A stretch of 64,000 bases of DNA from Vogesella sp. LIG4 (GTDB taxonomy: Bacteria; Pseudomonadota; Gammaproteobacteria; Burkholderiales; Chromobacteriaceae). A model generated the notes under the pieces. The model was not told the origin of the DNA and did no database searches. It worked only from the letters and a program-made list of their open reading frames with translations. Both the position numbers and the translations under genes were made by a program. The stretch lies in the NCBI RefSeq assembly GCF_900090205.1, contig NZ_LT607802.1, positions 1,912,554 through 1,976,553 of the forward strand, given 5' to 3'. The number at the start of each line of letters is the position of its first letter. The stretch's first letter is position 1. This document shows, in pieces, positions 33,380 through 42,670 of the stretch.

Positions 33380-33853
33380 TTGCGGTGGTTCATTCCATCT
33401 GTGCTCCGGCGCTTTGCCGGGGCGTCGTTCAGTGGTTCTGGCGGAGCGGGCATTGTTGTTTTTTTGCCGGCCGCAAGCTGTTCGGGCGCGGCAGCCTGGC
33501 TGCTTTCACCCGATTTCCAATGTTTCAATCGTATTAATCGATGAATAACTGCGTGGCCAAGCAAGTGCTTGCCACGCGTGTGTGTGAACTTTGTCACACC
33601 TTTAAGCTTATGTTCAGTAAGGTTTTTGCCGCCTTTATCAATCGTGGACTAAAGAATATGTCCTTCAGTTGATGGTTCTATTTTAATATCGGACGAAATG
33701 TCTGTAAAATGTATCCGTGACGTATCGAATGGGTGGCCGTTGTGTGACGGTCTGTGACAGGGCCGCCAATTTGATTACGTGAAGGTAATTCTGATTTTTT
33801 GAATGTGAATTGTCGGTGCAAATTCAGAGGTTTGCGCCGTTTCAGGGGATGTC
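33380..33853. promoter_or_regulatory. Divergent fliM / fliE control region
   Basis: A 474-bp gap, clearly more AT-rich than its surroundings and with no credible ORF. It holds an imperfect dyad at 33553-33575 (GTGGCCAAGCA / TGCTTGCCAC), an inverted repeat GTGTGA-N6-TCACAC (33582-33599), and direct repeats GTGACGGTCT / GTGACAGG near 33752. Promoters for both early flagellar operons must lie here, but I see no clear sigma54 -24/-12 pair. In Laf/Flag-2 clusters the activator gene lafK usually occupies this spot; it is absent. Confidence 0.6.
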
Positions 33854-34186
33854 ATGCTCGAACCATCTATCCAGCTCATTCTTGCCGACCGCTCGCGCAT
33901 CCAGGGGGATATGGCCTCGCTGGGCGGCGAGGCGATCCAGCCGGCCATCGGTGCGCAACCCGGCTCAGCCAGCTTCGGCGACAGCCTGCGCGATGCCGTG
34001 AGCAGCGTGGATGCAAAAGAGCGCGATGCCGCCGGCAGGATGGAAGCGGTGGACAGCGGCCGCAGCGATGACCTGGTGGGCGCCATGCTGGCCAGCCAGC
34101 AGGCCAGTCTGTCGTTTTCCATGCTTACCCAGGTGCGCAACAAGGTGGTTGGCGCGGTGGACGAGCTGAGCAAGCTGTCGCTGTAA
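33854..34186 (+). CDS. fliE: Flagellar hook-basal body protein FliE
   Basis: A 110-residue protein linking the MS ring to the rod. The C-terminal part 'SFGDSLRDAVSSVDAKERDAAGRMEAVDSGRSDDLVGAMLASQQASLSFSMLTQVRNKVVGAVDELSKLSL' matches FliE helices and its export-dependent rod placement. First gene of the long plus-strand operon; fliF follows after 16 bp. Confidence 0.93.
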   Translation: MLEPSIQLILADRSRIQGDMASLGGEAIQPAIGAQPGSASFGDSLRDAVSSVDAKERDAAGRMEAVDSGRSDDLVGAMLASQQASLSFSMLTQVRNKVVGAVDELSKLSL

Positions 34187-34202
34187 GCAAGGTAGAGACG
34201 CC

Positions 34203-35876
34203 GTGATCAATACGCTCAAATCCAGGGTTGGCCGCATGGCCGGAATGCGCGGCCTGCTGTCGCCGGCCAATGTGCGCATGCTGCTGCCCATGCTGTTGCT
34301 GGCCGCCGGCATCACCGCGCTGGCCATGATGTACCTGTGGCACGACGATGCCCGCTACAAACCGGTGTTCGGTGCCCAGGAACACGTACCCGCCGCCGAG
34401 ATGATGGCGGTGCTGGATGCCGAGAAAGTGCCGTACCGCATTCACCCGGTCAGCGGCCAGGTACTGGTGCCGGAAGACGAGCTGGGCAAGGTGCGCATGC
34501 TGCTGGCCGGCAAGGGCGTAGTGGCCAAGCTGCCGGAAGGCCTGGAGCTGGTGGACAAGAACGACCCGCTGGGCGTGAGCCAGTTCGTGCAGGACGTGCG
34601 CTTCCGCCGCGGCCTGGAAGGCGAGCTGACACAGAGCATTATGGCGCTGGGCCCGGTGGCCAATGCCCGCGTGCACCTGTCGCTGGCGCGCAGCACTTCG
34701 TTTGTGAGCAGCGACGGCGAGAAAAGCTCCGCCTCGGTGATGCTGAGCCTCAAGCCGGGCCAGCAGCTGAGCGCCGAACAGACGCTGGCGGTGATCAACC
34801 TGGTATCCGGCAGCGTCGCCAGCCTGGAGCCGTCGCGGGTGACCGTGGTGGACCAGGACGGCAACTTCCTGTCCGCGCATGTCGACCCGGCGGAAGGCAT
34901 CGCCGGCCTGGCCGGCGGCAGCGATGCGGCCAACCGTTTCCGCAGCGACGCACTGCGCAATGTGCGCGACCTGCTGGCGCCGACGCTGGGCGATGGCAAC
35001 TACAAGGTCAGCGTTACCGCCGACGTGGACAACGACAAGGTGGAAGAAACCCGCGAGCGCTATGGCGAAGCGCCGAAGATCACCAACGAGGCGGTGCGTA
35101 ACGAACAGGATCAGGAGCCGGTGGCGCTGGGTGTACCCGGTTCGCTGAGCAACCGCCCGGTGGCCATCGATGCCTCGTCCCCGGCCGGTGCCTCACCGAA
35201 TGCCTCGCACAAGAATGCCGCCACCCGCCAGTACGCCTACGACCGCACCATCACCCAGGTCAAGCACGCCCGTGGCGCGCTCAAGCGCCTGAGCGTGGCG
35301 GTGATCCTCAACAACGCCGTGGCGCCGTCGGCAGCCAAGGGCTGGACGCCGGAACAGCTGGCCAGCTTCGACAGCATCCTGCGTAACGGCCTGGGGCTGG
35401 ATGCCGCCCGCGGCGACAAGCTGGTGGTGTCCTCGCTGAGCTTCCCGGCGCATGCCGTGGAGCAGCCGTGGTGGCAGGAGCGCAGCACGGTGGAAAGCGG
35501 CGTGTCCTACGGCGCCTACGCGCTGCTGCTGCTGCTGGGCTGGCTGCTGCTGGTGCGCCCGCTGCTGAAGATCCTGCGCCAGTGGGTAGCCACCCGGCAG
35601 AGCGAAATCGAACTCAACGAAGTGGCCATGAACACGCCGGCCGCGCTGGCCGCGCCGCAGGTGCTGGAGCCGCAGGCCGCTGCCCAGGCGGCAACGTTGG
35701 CCGCACCGCAGGCCGGCGCCGTGCGCCTGCCGATGGTGCCGCTGCTGGAAAACTACGATCTGCCGCCGGCCGGCTCCAGTGTCGACGTGCTGGTGGATCA
35801 CCTGAAGAGCCTGGCCGGCAAGGAGCCGGAGCGCGTGGCGGAAGTTGTCAAACAGTGGGTGCAGAAACGTGGCTGA
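34203..35876 (+). CDS. fliF: Flagellar MS-ring protein FliF
   Basis: A 557-residue protein with two membrane helices (about 23-43 and 437-457) and a large periplasmic part between them. That part contains the ring-building motifs 'VPYRIHPVSGQVLVPEDELGKVRMLLAGKG' and 'GLELVDKNDPLGVSQFVQDVRFRRGLEGEL'. The C-terminal tail ends 'DHLKSLAGKEPERVAEVVKQWVQ', the FliG-binding segment. It forms the inner-membrane platform for rotor and export gate. The GTG start at 34203 lacks a strong SD; a later ATG at 34236 is possible. It overlaps fliG. Confidence 0.96.
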   Translation: MINTLKSRVGRMAGMRGLLSPANVRMLLPMLLLAAGITALAMMYLWHDDARYKPVFGAQEHVPAAEMMAVLDAEKVPYRIHPVSGQVLVPEDELGKVRMLLAGKGVVAKLPEGLELVDKNDPLGVSQFVQDVRFRRGLEGELTQSIMALGPVANARVHLSLARSTSFVSSDGEKSSASVMLSLKPGQQLSAEQTLAVINLVSGSVASLEPSRVTVVDQDGNFLSAHVDPAEGIAGLAGGSDAANRFRSDALRNVRDLLAPTLGDGNYKVSVTADVDNDKVEETRERYGEAPKITNEAVRNEQDQEPVALGVPGSLSNRPVAIDASSPAGASPNASHKNAATRQYAYDRTITQVKHARGALKRLSVAVILNNAVAPSAAKGWTPEQLASFDSILRNGLGLDAARGDKLVVSSLSFPAHAVEQPWWQERSTVESGVSYGAYALLLLLGWLLLVRPLLKILRQWVATRQSEIELNEVAMNTPAALAAPQVLEPQAAAQAATLAAPQAGAVRLPMVPLLENYDLPPAGSSVDVLVDHLKSLAGKEPERVAEVVKQWVQKRG

Positions 35877-36894
35877 TGTCCAGAATCTGAATGCAGCGCC
35901 GGACGAAGAACTGTCGCCGCTGGAGCGTGCCGCCATCGTGCTGCTGAGCATGGGTGAAGAACCGGCCGCCGCCGTGCTGCGCTGCCTGTCGCGCGAAGAG
36001 TTGCTGGAAGTGACGCAGGTGATGTCGCGCATGAGCGGCATCAAGGTGGACGCGGTGCGTCACAGCCTGCAGGTGTTCTTCGACGACTACCGCCAGCAGA
36101 GCGGGGTGCATGGCGCCTCGCGCTCCTTCCTGCAGCGCTCGCTGGAAATGGCGCTGGGCAACGACATTGCCAGCAGCGTGCTCAACAGCATCTACGGCGA
36201 TGCCATCCGCCCGAAGATGGCGCGGTTGCAGTGGGTGCAGCCGGGCTGGCTGGCCGAACGCATCAGCGGCGAGCATGTGCGCATGCAGGCGGTGTTCCTG
36301 GCCTTCCTGCCGCCGGCACAGGCCGGCGAGGTGATCGAGGCGCTGCCGGTGAACCAGCGCGACCAGGTGCTGGTGAACATCGCCCGCCTGAAGGAAATCG
36401 ACCGCGAGCTGCTGCTGGAACTGGAACTGGTGGTGAACCGCTGCCTGGACAGCCTGGGCAGCCAGAACGCCAGCGTGGAAGGCGTGCGCCAGGCGGCGGA
36501 GATCATCAACCGCATGAACGGCGACCGCGCGCAGATGGTGGAACTGCTGCGTGCGCATGACCCGGGCGTGGTGACCGCCATCGAAGACAGCATGTACGAC
36601 TTCTTCCTGCTGTCGCGCCAGAGCGAGCAGGTGATCCTGCGCATCGTGGAATCGGTGGCGCTGGAACAGTGGGCGATTGCGCTCAAGGGCGCCGAGCCGG
36701 CGATCCGCAACGCCATCGTACAGTCCATGCCGCGCCGCCAGGCGCAGGCGTTCGAAGACAGCATGCGCCGCTCCGGCCCGGTGCCGATCAGCCGCGTCGA
36801 ACAGGTGCGCCAGGAAATCATGCAGGCAGTGCGCGAGCTGGCCGACAACGGCGAGATCGACCTGCAACTGTTTGCCGAGGATGTGGTGGAGTGA
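35869..36894 (+). CDS. fliG: Flagellar motor switch protein FliG
   Basis: A 341-residue rotor protein in three helical domains. The N domain binds FliF ('LSPLERAAIVLLSMGEEPAAAVLRCLSREELLEVTQVMSRM'). The middle domain carries an EHPQ-like region, and the C domain has the charged torque helix ('IRNAIVQSMPRRQAQAFEDSMRRSGPVPISRVEQVRQEIM', with R, D and R residues facing MotA). The GTG start overlapping the fliF stop by 8 bp is chosen because the reading matches the family N terminus. An upstream TTG is possible. It overlaps fliH by 1 bp (TGATG). Confidence 0.95.
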   Translation: MADVQNLNAAPDEELSPLERAAIVLLSMGEEPAAAVLRCLSREELLEVTQVMSRMSGIKVDAVRHSLQVFFDDYRQQSGVHGASRSFLQRSLEMALGNDIASSVLNSIYGDAIRPKMARLQWVQPGWLAERISGEHVRMQAVFLAFLPPAQAGEVIEALPVNQRDQVLVNIARLKEIDRELLLELELVVNRCLDSLGSQNASVEGVRQAAEIINRMNGDRAQMVELLRAHDPGVVTAIEDSMYDFFLLSRQSEQVILRIVESVALEQWAIALKGAEPAIRNAIVQSMPRRQAQAFEDSMRRSGPVPISRVEQVRQEIMQAVRELADNGEIDLQLFAEDVVE

Positions 36895-37580
36895 TGGCCC
36901 CGTTCCGTCCCTATCGTTTTCCGCCACTGTCGCAGGCACTGCCCGCCGCCAGCGGTTCGCAGGCGGCGCAGCAGCAGGCGCAGCTGGCGCAGGGCTTTCA
37001 GCAGGGCATGGAAAGCGGCTTTCGCGAAGGTTACGACAGCGGCGTGGAGCAGGGCCGCCAGCAAGGCTTGGCCGCAGGCCACGCCGACGGCCTGATCCAG
37101 GGGGCGCAGCAGGGCGAGCAGCAGGTGCTGGCCCGCTTTGCCCAGCTGGAGCAACCGCTGGAAGCCGCGCTGCAGGCGCTGCACCAGTTGCAGGCCGACT
37201 ACCAGCAGGCGCTGCGCCGCGAAGTGGTGGAGCTGGTGGCCAAGGTGGCGCGCCAGGTGATCCGCTGCGAGCTGGCGCTGCAGCCGGTGCAACTGCTGGC
37301 GCTGGTGGACGAAACCCTGGCCGCGCTGCCGCCGGTGCAGGACGACCAGGTCACCGTGTACCTGAATGCCGAAGAATGTCAGCGCATCCGCGAACTGGCG
37401 CCGGAGCGTGCCGCACGCTGGACGCTGACGCCGGATGCGCGGCTGGCGCCGGGCGAATGCCGCGTGCGCGCCGGCAACCATGAGGCCGATGCCGGCTGTC
37501 GCCAGCGGCTGGATGCCTGCATGCAGCAGGTAGCCGACCACCTGGCCGACACACCGTCCAGCCCGGAGGACGCGGCATGA
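36894..37580 (+). CDS. fliH: Flagellar assembly protein FliH
   Basis: A 228-residue regulator of the FliI ATPase. The N terminus is Gln/Ala-rich. A GxxxG-type repeat segment with 'GFQQGMESGFREGYDSGVEQGRQQGLAAGHADGLIQGAQQGEQQ' spans about 34-77. The C-terminal domain resembles the peripheral stalk of ATP synthase. It keeps FliI inactive until docked at the export gate. The start is the ATG overlapping the fliG stop (TGATG); stop overlaps fliI by 4 bp. Confidence 0.92.
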   Translation: MAPFRPYRFPPLSQALPAASGSQAAQQQAQLAQGFQQGMESGFREGYDSGVEQGRQQGLAAGHADGLIQGAQQGEQQVLARFAQLEQPLEAALQALHQLQADYQQALRREVVELVAKVARQVIRCELALQPVQLLALVDETLAALPPVQDDQVTVYLNAEECQRIRELAPERAARWTLTPDARLAPGECRVRAGNHEADAGCRQRLDACMQQVADHLADTPSSPEDAA

Positions 37581-38884
37581 TCTCCTCCGCCCTGCGCCAA
37601 CTCGAACTGGGGGCCGTGCCGGTGGCACGCCCCACCGGCCGCCTGACCGGCGCCGCCGGCCTGCTGCTGGAAGCCACCGGCTGCCCGTTCATTACCGGCC
37701 AGCGCTGCCTGATCGAAACCGAAGGCGGCAAGTGGCTGGAAGCGCAGGTGGTGGGCTTTCGCGACGAGATTTCCTACCTGATGCCGTTCAAGCCGGCGCG
37801 TGGCCTGGCCACCGGCGCCCGCGTGCTGCCGGCCGGCGAGCAGGGCGGCCTGCAGATCGGCCCGTCCTGGCTGGGGCGCATCGTCAACGGCCTGGGCGAG
37901 CCCATCGATGGCATGGGCAAGCTGGGCGGCGATGCACCGCTGGATATTCACCCGCCGCGCGTCAACCCGCTGAAGAAACAGCCGGTGCGCGACGTGCTGG
38001 ACGTGGGCGTGCGCGCCATCAACGGCGTGCTGACCCTGGGCCGCGGCCAACGTGTCGGCCTGTTCGCCGGCAGCGGCGTGGGCAAGAGCGTGCTGCTGGG
38101 CATGATTACCCGCCAGACCGCCGCCGACGTGGTGGTGGTGGGGCTGATCGGCGAACGCGGCCGCGAGGTGCGCGAGTTCGTCGAACACGCGCTGGGGCCG
38201 GAAGGCCTGGCCAAGGCCATCCTGGTGGTGGCGCCGGCCGATGAATCGCCGCTGATGCGCATGATGGCTACCGAGCTGTGCCATGCCATCGCCGCACATT
38301 TCCGCGACCGCGGCCAGCACGTGCTGCTGCTGGTCGATTCGCTGACCCGTTACGCCATGGCGCGGCGCGAAGTGGCGCTGGCGCTGGGCGAGCCGCCGGC
38401 CACCCGCGGCTACCCGCCGTCGGTGTTCGGCCTGCTGCCGCAGCTGGTGGAAAGCGCCGGCAACGGCGAAGGCGCCGGCAGCATGAGCGCCATCTACACC
38501 GTGCTGGCCGAAGGCGATGACCAGCAGGACCCCATCGTGGACACCGCGCGGGCGATTCTCGACGGCCACATCGTGCTCAAGCGCGAGCTGGCCGAGCGCG
38601 GCCACTACCCGGCCATCGACATTGCCGCCTCGGTAAGCCGCTGCATGAGCCAGCTGGCTGCCGGCAATCACCTGCGCGCCGCGCGCCAGCTCAAAGACCT
38701 GGCCGCCCGCTACGCACAGGTGCGCGAACTGATTCCGCTGGGCGGCTACGTGCCCGGAGCCGACCCGGCCACCGACCGCGCGGTACAGCTGTACCCGCAG
38801 ATCGAGGCCTTTTTGCAGCAGGACATCCGTGAGGCGGCGCCGCTGGCGCAAGCCCTGGCGCAACTGGAGGCCCTGGCCGCATGA
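37577..38884 (+). CDS. fliI: Flagellum-specific export ATPase FliI
   Basis: A 435-residue F1-beta-like ATPase that powers and opens the export gate. Walker A GSGVGKS is at 165-171, catalytic Glu in GERGREV, and Walker B in 'VLLLVDSLTRYAMARREVALALGEPPATRGYPPS'. The C-terminal 'HIVLKRELAERGHYPAIDIAASVSR' is typical. The N-terminal FliH-binding extension is short. It overlaps fliH and fliJ by 4 bp each, so it is tightly coupled. Confidence 0.97.
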   Translation: MISSALRQLELGAVPVARPTGRLTGAAGLLLEATGCPFITGQRCLIETEGGKWLEAQVVGFRDEISYLMPFKPARGLATGARVLPAGEQGGLQIGPSWLGRIVNGLGEPIDGMGKLGGDAPLDIHPPRVNPLKKQPVRDVLDVGVRAINGVLTLGRGQRVGLFAGSGVGKSVLLGMITRQTAADVVVVGLIGERGREVREFVEHALGPEGLAKAILVVAPADESPLMRMMATELCHAIAAHFRDRGQHVLLLVDSLTRYAMARREVALALGEPPATRGYPPSVFGLLPQLVESAGNGEGAGSMSAIYTVLAEGDDQQDPIVDTARAILDGHIVLKRELAERGHYPAIDIAASVSRCMSQLAAGNHLRAARQLKDLAARYAQVRELIPLGGYVPGADPATDRAVQLYPQIEAFLQQDIREAAPLAQALAQLEALAA

Positions 38885-39324
38885 GCAAGCAGCTACTTCC
38901 GGCAGATCTGCAGGCGCTGGCTCGCCTGCTGCGCCTGCGCCAGGACGAGGTTGACCAGCTGGGCGTCAGCGTGGCGCAGCAGGAAGCGCTGCGCCAGCGC
39001 TACCGCCGCAACCTGGAACGCATGGCCGCGCTGTGTGCCGGCAGTGGCAGCAGTGGTGCGCTGTCGCCGGTGCTGGCGGCCAACTGCGCCGGTTACAAGC
39101 AGGGCGTGCTGGCCATGATGGCGCAGCACCAGCAGGACCTGGCGCTGCACGAGGCCGACCTTGCGGCCAACCGTGGCCGCCTGCTGCAGCTCACCCGCAA
39201 GTGCGAGGCGCTGGCACACAACTTCCGCCAGCGGCAGCAGGCGTGGCAGCAGGCGCTGGCACGCAGCGAGCAGAAGCGGCAGGACGATCTGGCCACCCAG
39301 GTGTGGCTGCGGGGGCAGGCATGA
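38881..39324 (+). CDS. fliJ: Flagellar export protein FliJ
   Basis: A 147-residue, almost wholly helical and coiled-coil protein ('LARLLRLRQDEVDQLGVSVAQQEALRQRYRRNLERM' and the Gln/Arg-rich C half 'ALAHNFRQRQQAWQQALARSEQKRQDDL'). The position after fliI and the size fit FliJ, the central stalk of the FliI ring. Sequence alone is weakly diagnostic, as usual for FliJ. About 75 bp with no gene separate it from fliD. Confidence 0.85.
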   Translation: MSKQLLPADLQALARLLRLRQDEVDQLGVSVAQQEALRQRYRRNLERMAALCAGSGSSGALSPVLAANCAGYKQGVLAMMAQHQQDLALHEADLAANRGRLLQLTRKCEALAHNFRQRQQAWQQALARSEQKRQDDLATQVWLRGQA

Positions 39325-39400
39325 GGATTTCAGTTTTGATGTCCGGTGGTCGCCTTGATGCGGTGATAGCCATGTTGGCACGCCACCCGGGAGATTGATG

Positions 39401-40753
39401 ATGGCAGGAATCGACTTTTCCACTACCAGCCCCAGCCAGATTGCACAGCAGCTGGCCACCAGCTACGTGCAGGATGCACAGACCCTGCTGAACAACCAGA
39501 CGCAGGACGCCACCAGCACCGGCAAGGCGCTGACCACGCTGCAAAGCGCGCTGCAGACCTTCCAGAGCGCGCTGACCACGCTGTCCGGCAAGAAGACCGT
39601 GATCCAGCAGACGGCGACCTTCTCCAATACCGCGGTGGCCAATGCCAGCGCCAACGGCACCGCGCAGGCCGGCAACTACAGCTTTTTCGTATCGCAGCTG
39701 GCCAGTGCCAACCAGGTGCTGTTCCAGGGCCTGCCGGCCAGCGCCGCCGCCAGCGGCAAGCTGGGCATCTCGCTGGGCGATGGCACCAGCCTGAACGTGG
39801 ACCTGTCCACCCTGGGCAGCGGCGGCAACTTCGCGCCGGCCGACCTGGCGCGCGCCATCAACCAGGCCGCCGGCAACAGCGGCAAGGTGTCCGCCAGCAT
39901 CGTGACGGTCAATGGCCAGGCGCAGCTGATGCTGGGGGCCGGCAATACCGGCGCCAACAGCAAGATCACGGTGGATGCCAGCCTGGTGGGCGATGCCGCA
40001 CTGAAAGGTGCGCTGGGCGCCGCCCCCACCCAGCTGGTGCCGCCGCAGGACGCCGTCGCGTGGCTGGGTGCCGAGAACATCGGCATCAAGATCCAGCAGG
40101 CCAGCAATACCTACACCGGCATCAGCGGGGTGAGCATCAACTTCACCCAGGCCATGACCAGCGGCAGCGCGCCGGTATCGCTGACCGTGGCCGCCGACAA
40201 CAGCGGCACCGCCAAGAACGTGCAGAGCTTCGTCGATGCCTACAACGCGCTGAAAACCCAGCTGGACAACCTCACCGACACCGGCGATGCGGCCAACAAC
40301 AAGAGCGCCGCCGCTTTTGCCAACGATGCCGGCGTGCGCAGCCTGCAAAGCCGGCTGGCCAGCCTGCTGCGCCAGAGCTTCAACGGCCAGACGCTGTTCC
40401 AGTTCGGCATCAGCGCCGATCGCAACGGCACGCTGTCGCTGAACAGCAGCAAGCTGCAAACCGCGCTTGCGGCCAACCCCAGCGGGCTGGACCAGCTGCT
40501 GGGCGGCAGCAGCGGCATGCTCACCGGCTACCAGAACTACCTCAATTCCTGGCTCGGCTCGGTAAACGGCCAGATCCAGCAGCGCCAGAGCTCGCTGTCC
40601 GCCCTGCAGAAGGTGCTGGGCCGCCGCCAGGACGAACTGAGCGCCAGTTACGACAGCGCCTACAACCGCTACCTGCAGCAGTTCAGCCAGCTGCAGGCGC
40701 TGCAGACGCAGATGAGTCAGACCACCAGCTCGCTATCGATGCTGGGCAATTAA
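39401..40753 (+). CDS. fliD: Flagellar filament cap protein FliD (LafB-like)
   Basis: A 450-residue filament cap protein. The N-terminal FliD_N domain ('GIDFSTTSPSQIAQQLATSYVQDAQTLLNNQTQDATSTGKALTTLQSALQTFQSAL') and C-terminal coiled-coil FliD_C ('QNYLNSWLGSVNGQIQQRQSSLSALQKVLGRRQDELSASYDSAYNRYLQQFSQLQAL') flank the D2/D3 region. It caps the growing filament and helps fold flagellin. The ATG at 39401 has GGGAG at 7-nt spacing. ATG at 39398 and TTG at 39395 are too close to it. First of the lafB-C-X-E-F-S-T-U-like run. Confidence 0.95.
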   Translation: MAGIDFSTTSPSQIAQQLATSYVQDAQTLLNNQTQDATSTGKALTTLQSALQTFQSALTTLSGKKTVIQQTATFSNTAVANASANGTAQAGNYSFFVSQLASANQVLFQGLPASAAASGKLGISLGDGTSLNVDLSTLGSGGNFAPADLARAINQAAGNSGKVSASIVTVNGQAQLMLGAGNTGANSKITVDASLVGDAALKGALGAAPTQLVPPQDAVAWLGAENIGIKIQQASNTYTGISGVSINFTQAMTSGSAPVSLTVAADNSGTAKNVQSFVDAYNALKTQLDNLTDTGDAANNKSAAAFANDAGVRSLQSRLASLLRQSFNGQTLFQFGISADRNGTLSLNSSKLQTALAANPSGLDQLLGGSSGMLTGYQNYLNSWLGSVNGQIQQRQSSLSALQKVLGRRQDELSASYDSAYNRYLQQFSQLQALQTQMSQTTSSLSMLGN

Positions 40754-40775
40754 CGACGGTTCAAGGGAGTAGAAG

Positions 40776-41162
40776 TTGGATTACGAAGGCTACCGCAGTT
40801 ACCACGCCGTCAATCTGGACGCGCAGACCGCCAATGCCTCGCCAGTGCAGCTGGTGCTGGTGCTGATGAACGGCTTGCTGGACGAAATGGCGCGCGCACG
40901 CGGCCATATCGAGCAGCAGCGCTTCGAAGCCAAGGGCCGCAGCATCAACAAGTGCATCGACATCCTCAACGGCCTGTCCAGCGCGCTGGACATGGAAGCC
41001 GGTGGCGAGGTGGTGGCCAACCTGGCGCGGCTGTACGACTACTGCGCCTGGCGCCTGAACGAGGCGGGCCTGAAGCTGGATGCCGCCATCATCGACGAGG
41101 TGCAGGGCCTGGTGAACACCCTCAAGGGTGGCTGGCAGAAGGTGGAAGCGGCCAATGCCTGA
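40776..41162 (+). CDS. fliS: Flagellin export chaperone FliS (LafC-like)
   Basis: A 128-residue helical-bundle chaperone that binds the flagellin C terminus. The family opening 'YRSYHAVNLDAQTANASPVQLVLVLMNGLLDEMARARGHIE' and 'KGRSINKCIDILNGLSSALDMEAGGEVVANLARLYDYC' are clear. The start codon is TTG, set by a very strong SD AAGGGAG six bases upstream, so translation start is decided by the SD. It overlaps the fliT-like gene by 8 bp. Confidence 0.95.
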   Translation: MDYEGYRSYHAVNLDAQTANASPVQLVLVLMNGLLDEMARARGHIEQQRFEAKGRSINKCIDILNGLSSALDMEAGGEVVANLARLYDYCAWRLNEAGLKLDAAIIDEVQGLVNTLKGGWQKVEAANA

Positions 41163-41451
41163 GGCAGCGCTGATGCGCACGCTGACCCAGCGCCTGGACC
41201 AGGCCGGCGCCAGCCGCGACTGGCCGGCGCTGGCCGCCGCCGACCGCGAGCTGGCGGCGCTGGCCGGCCGGCTGAGCAGCCGCGCGCTGAGCAGCCACGA
41301 GAGTCAGCAACTGCCGCCGCTGCGCGCCGCGCACCAACTGGCCTGCCAGCGCTGCGACAGTGAAATGCAGCAGCTGACGGCCCGCATGGCCGACTGGCAG
41401 CAGAACCGCGAAGGCTGGCTGGCGTACGCGCTGGCCGCCAACATGGAGTAA
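41155..41451 (+). CDS. fliT: FliT-like flagellar chaperone (LafX/LafD position)
   Basis: A 98-residue mostly helical protein in the slot held by fliT/lafX/lafD. Helices run through 'LMRTLTQRLDQAGASRDWPALAAADRELAALAGRL' and 'QLACQRCDSEMQQLTARMADWQQNREGWLAYALA', which resemble the FliT fold that binds FliD. Identity is inferred from position, size and pattern; the sequence is poorly conserved in this family. ATG overlaps the end of fliS by 8 bp. Confidence 0.7.
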   Translation: MPEAALMRTLTQRLDQAGASRDWPALAAADRELAALAGRLSSRALSSHESQQLPPLRAAHQLACQRCDSEMQQLTARMADWQQNREGWLAYALAANME

Positions 41452-41457
41452 TCCGAG

Positions 41458-42639
41458 ATGAACAGCATTGTTTCCAGCGCCAAGGGCGACAGCCCGGCAG
41501 CCGGCAGCGCAAGCGCTGCCAGCACGCTGGCAGCCGCGCCGCAGCCGGCCGCCGCCGACGCGGCACCGGCCCAGGCCGGCGCTGCCAGCTTCGGCAAGCT
41601 GCTGCAGGCCGGCCTGCCGGCCGCCGCGCAGCCGCAGGACGCCAGCGCACAAACCGACCCGCTGCCGGATGCCGCGCAGCCCGGCGTGGCCGCCGGCAGC
41701 GTATTGCCTGCCACGGCTGACACCACCGTGGCCACCGATGACAGCGACGACAGCAAGCAGGCGGCTGCCGCCGCCAGCGATAGCAGCGTTGCCAACCCGG
41801 CGCTGACCCTGCCGGCGCAGCAACTGCCGCCGGCAGTACTGCTGCTGTCCGCCCAGGCCGCGGCTCCCGTAACCGGCAGCAGCGACGCAGCCGGCAGCCG
41901 TCAGCCCGCTGTGGCCGTCAATAGCAACAGCAGTGTGCCGCTTGCCGGCCTGACGCAGTTGCCGACGGCCACCGCCATGAGCAACACCCCGCAACAAGCA
42001 CTGGCCGCCGCAACGTTGGCCGCAAGCGATGCCGCCGCGCCGCAGCGTGCTTTGGCCCAGGCGGCACAGCCGGAGGCCGCCATGCCGGCCGCCGTGCTCA
42101 AGGCCACCGCCAGCGTGGACGACGCTGCCGACAGCGCCGCGCCGGTGGTGTCGCAGCCGACAGGCACGCTGATGCAGACCCTGCCGGCCAGTACCGCCCA
42201 GGTGCAACCGGCGCAGTGGGCGCCGATCCGCCTGCCGGCAGCCCAGCCGGCACAGTGGGCGCAGCCGCTGCAGCAGGCGCTGGGCGAACGCCTCAATGTC
42301 CAGGCCGCCAACGGCATCCAGAACGCGGTGATCCGCCTGGACCCGCCGCACCTGGGCAGCCTGGAAATCGCCATCCGCCATGAAGGCGGCAGCCTGCAGG
42401 TGCAATTGTCCGCCGGCAACAACGAGCTGTTGCGCCAGCTGCACGGCATCAGCGACAACCTGCGCCAGGGGCTGGGCAACCGCCAGTACGGCGATGTCAG
42501 CGTGTGGGTGGCCGACAGCCGCCAGCAGGCAGGCAGCCAGGGCGGGCAGGGGCGGCAGCCGCGCGAGCAGCAGCGCCCGGGCCAGGCCCTGCACGAGGCG
42601 GAACAAGGTTATGAACAGACCAGCTTTTCGCTGGGCTGA
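41458..42639 (+). CDS. fliK: Flagellar hook-length control protein FliK (LafE-like)
   Basis: A 393-residue secreted ruler. The first 260 residues are low complexity and very rich in Ala, Gln, Pro and Ser. The C-terminal Flg_hook domain is clear: 'QAANGIQNAVIRLDPPHLGSLEIAIRHEGGSLQVQLSAGNNELLRQLHGISDNLRQGL' (about 281-340). It interacts with FlhB to switch export specificity. A dispersed-word core (TTGGCCGCA) falls in frame as Leu-Ala-Ala at about 42016. Confidence 0.93.
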   Translation: MNSIVSSAKGDSPAAGSASAASTLAAAPQPAAADAAPAQAGAASFGKLLQAGLPAAAQPQDASAQTDPLPDAAQPGVAAGSVLPATADTTVATDDSDDSKQAAAAASDSSVANPALTLPAQQLPPAVLLLSAQAAAPVTGSSDAAGSRQPAVAVNSNSSVPLAGLTQLPTATAMSNTPQQALAAATLAASDAAAPQRALAQAAQPEAAMPAAVLKATASVDDAADSAAPVVSQPTGTLMQTLPASTAQVQPAQWAPIRLPAAQPAQWAQPLQQALGERLNVQAANGIQNAVIRLDPPHLGSLEIAIRHEGGSLQVQLSAGNNELLRQLHGISDNLRQGLGNRQYGDVSVWVADSRQQAGSQGGQGRQPREQQRPGQALHEAEQGYEQTSFSLG

Positions 42640-42670
42640 CACCAGACAAGACAAAACGGTTGGTTAAAGC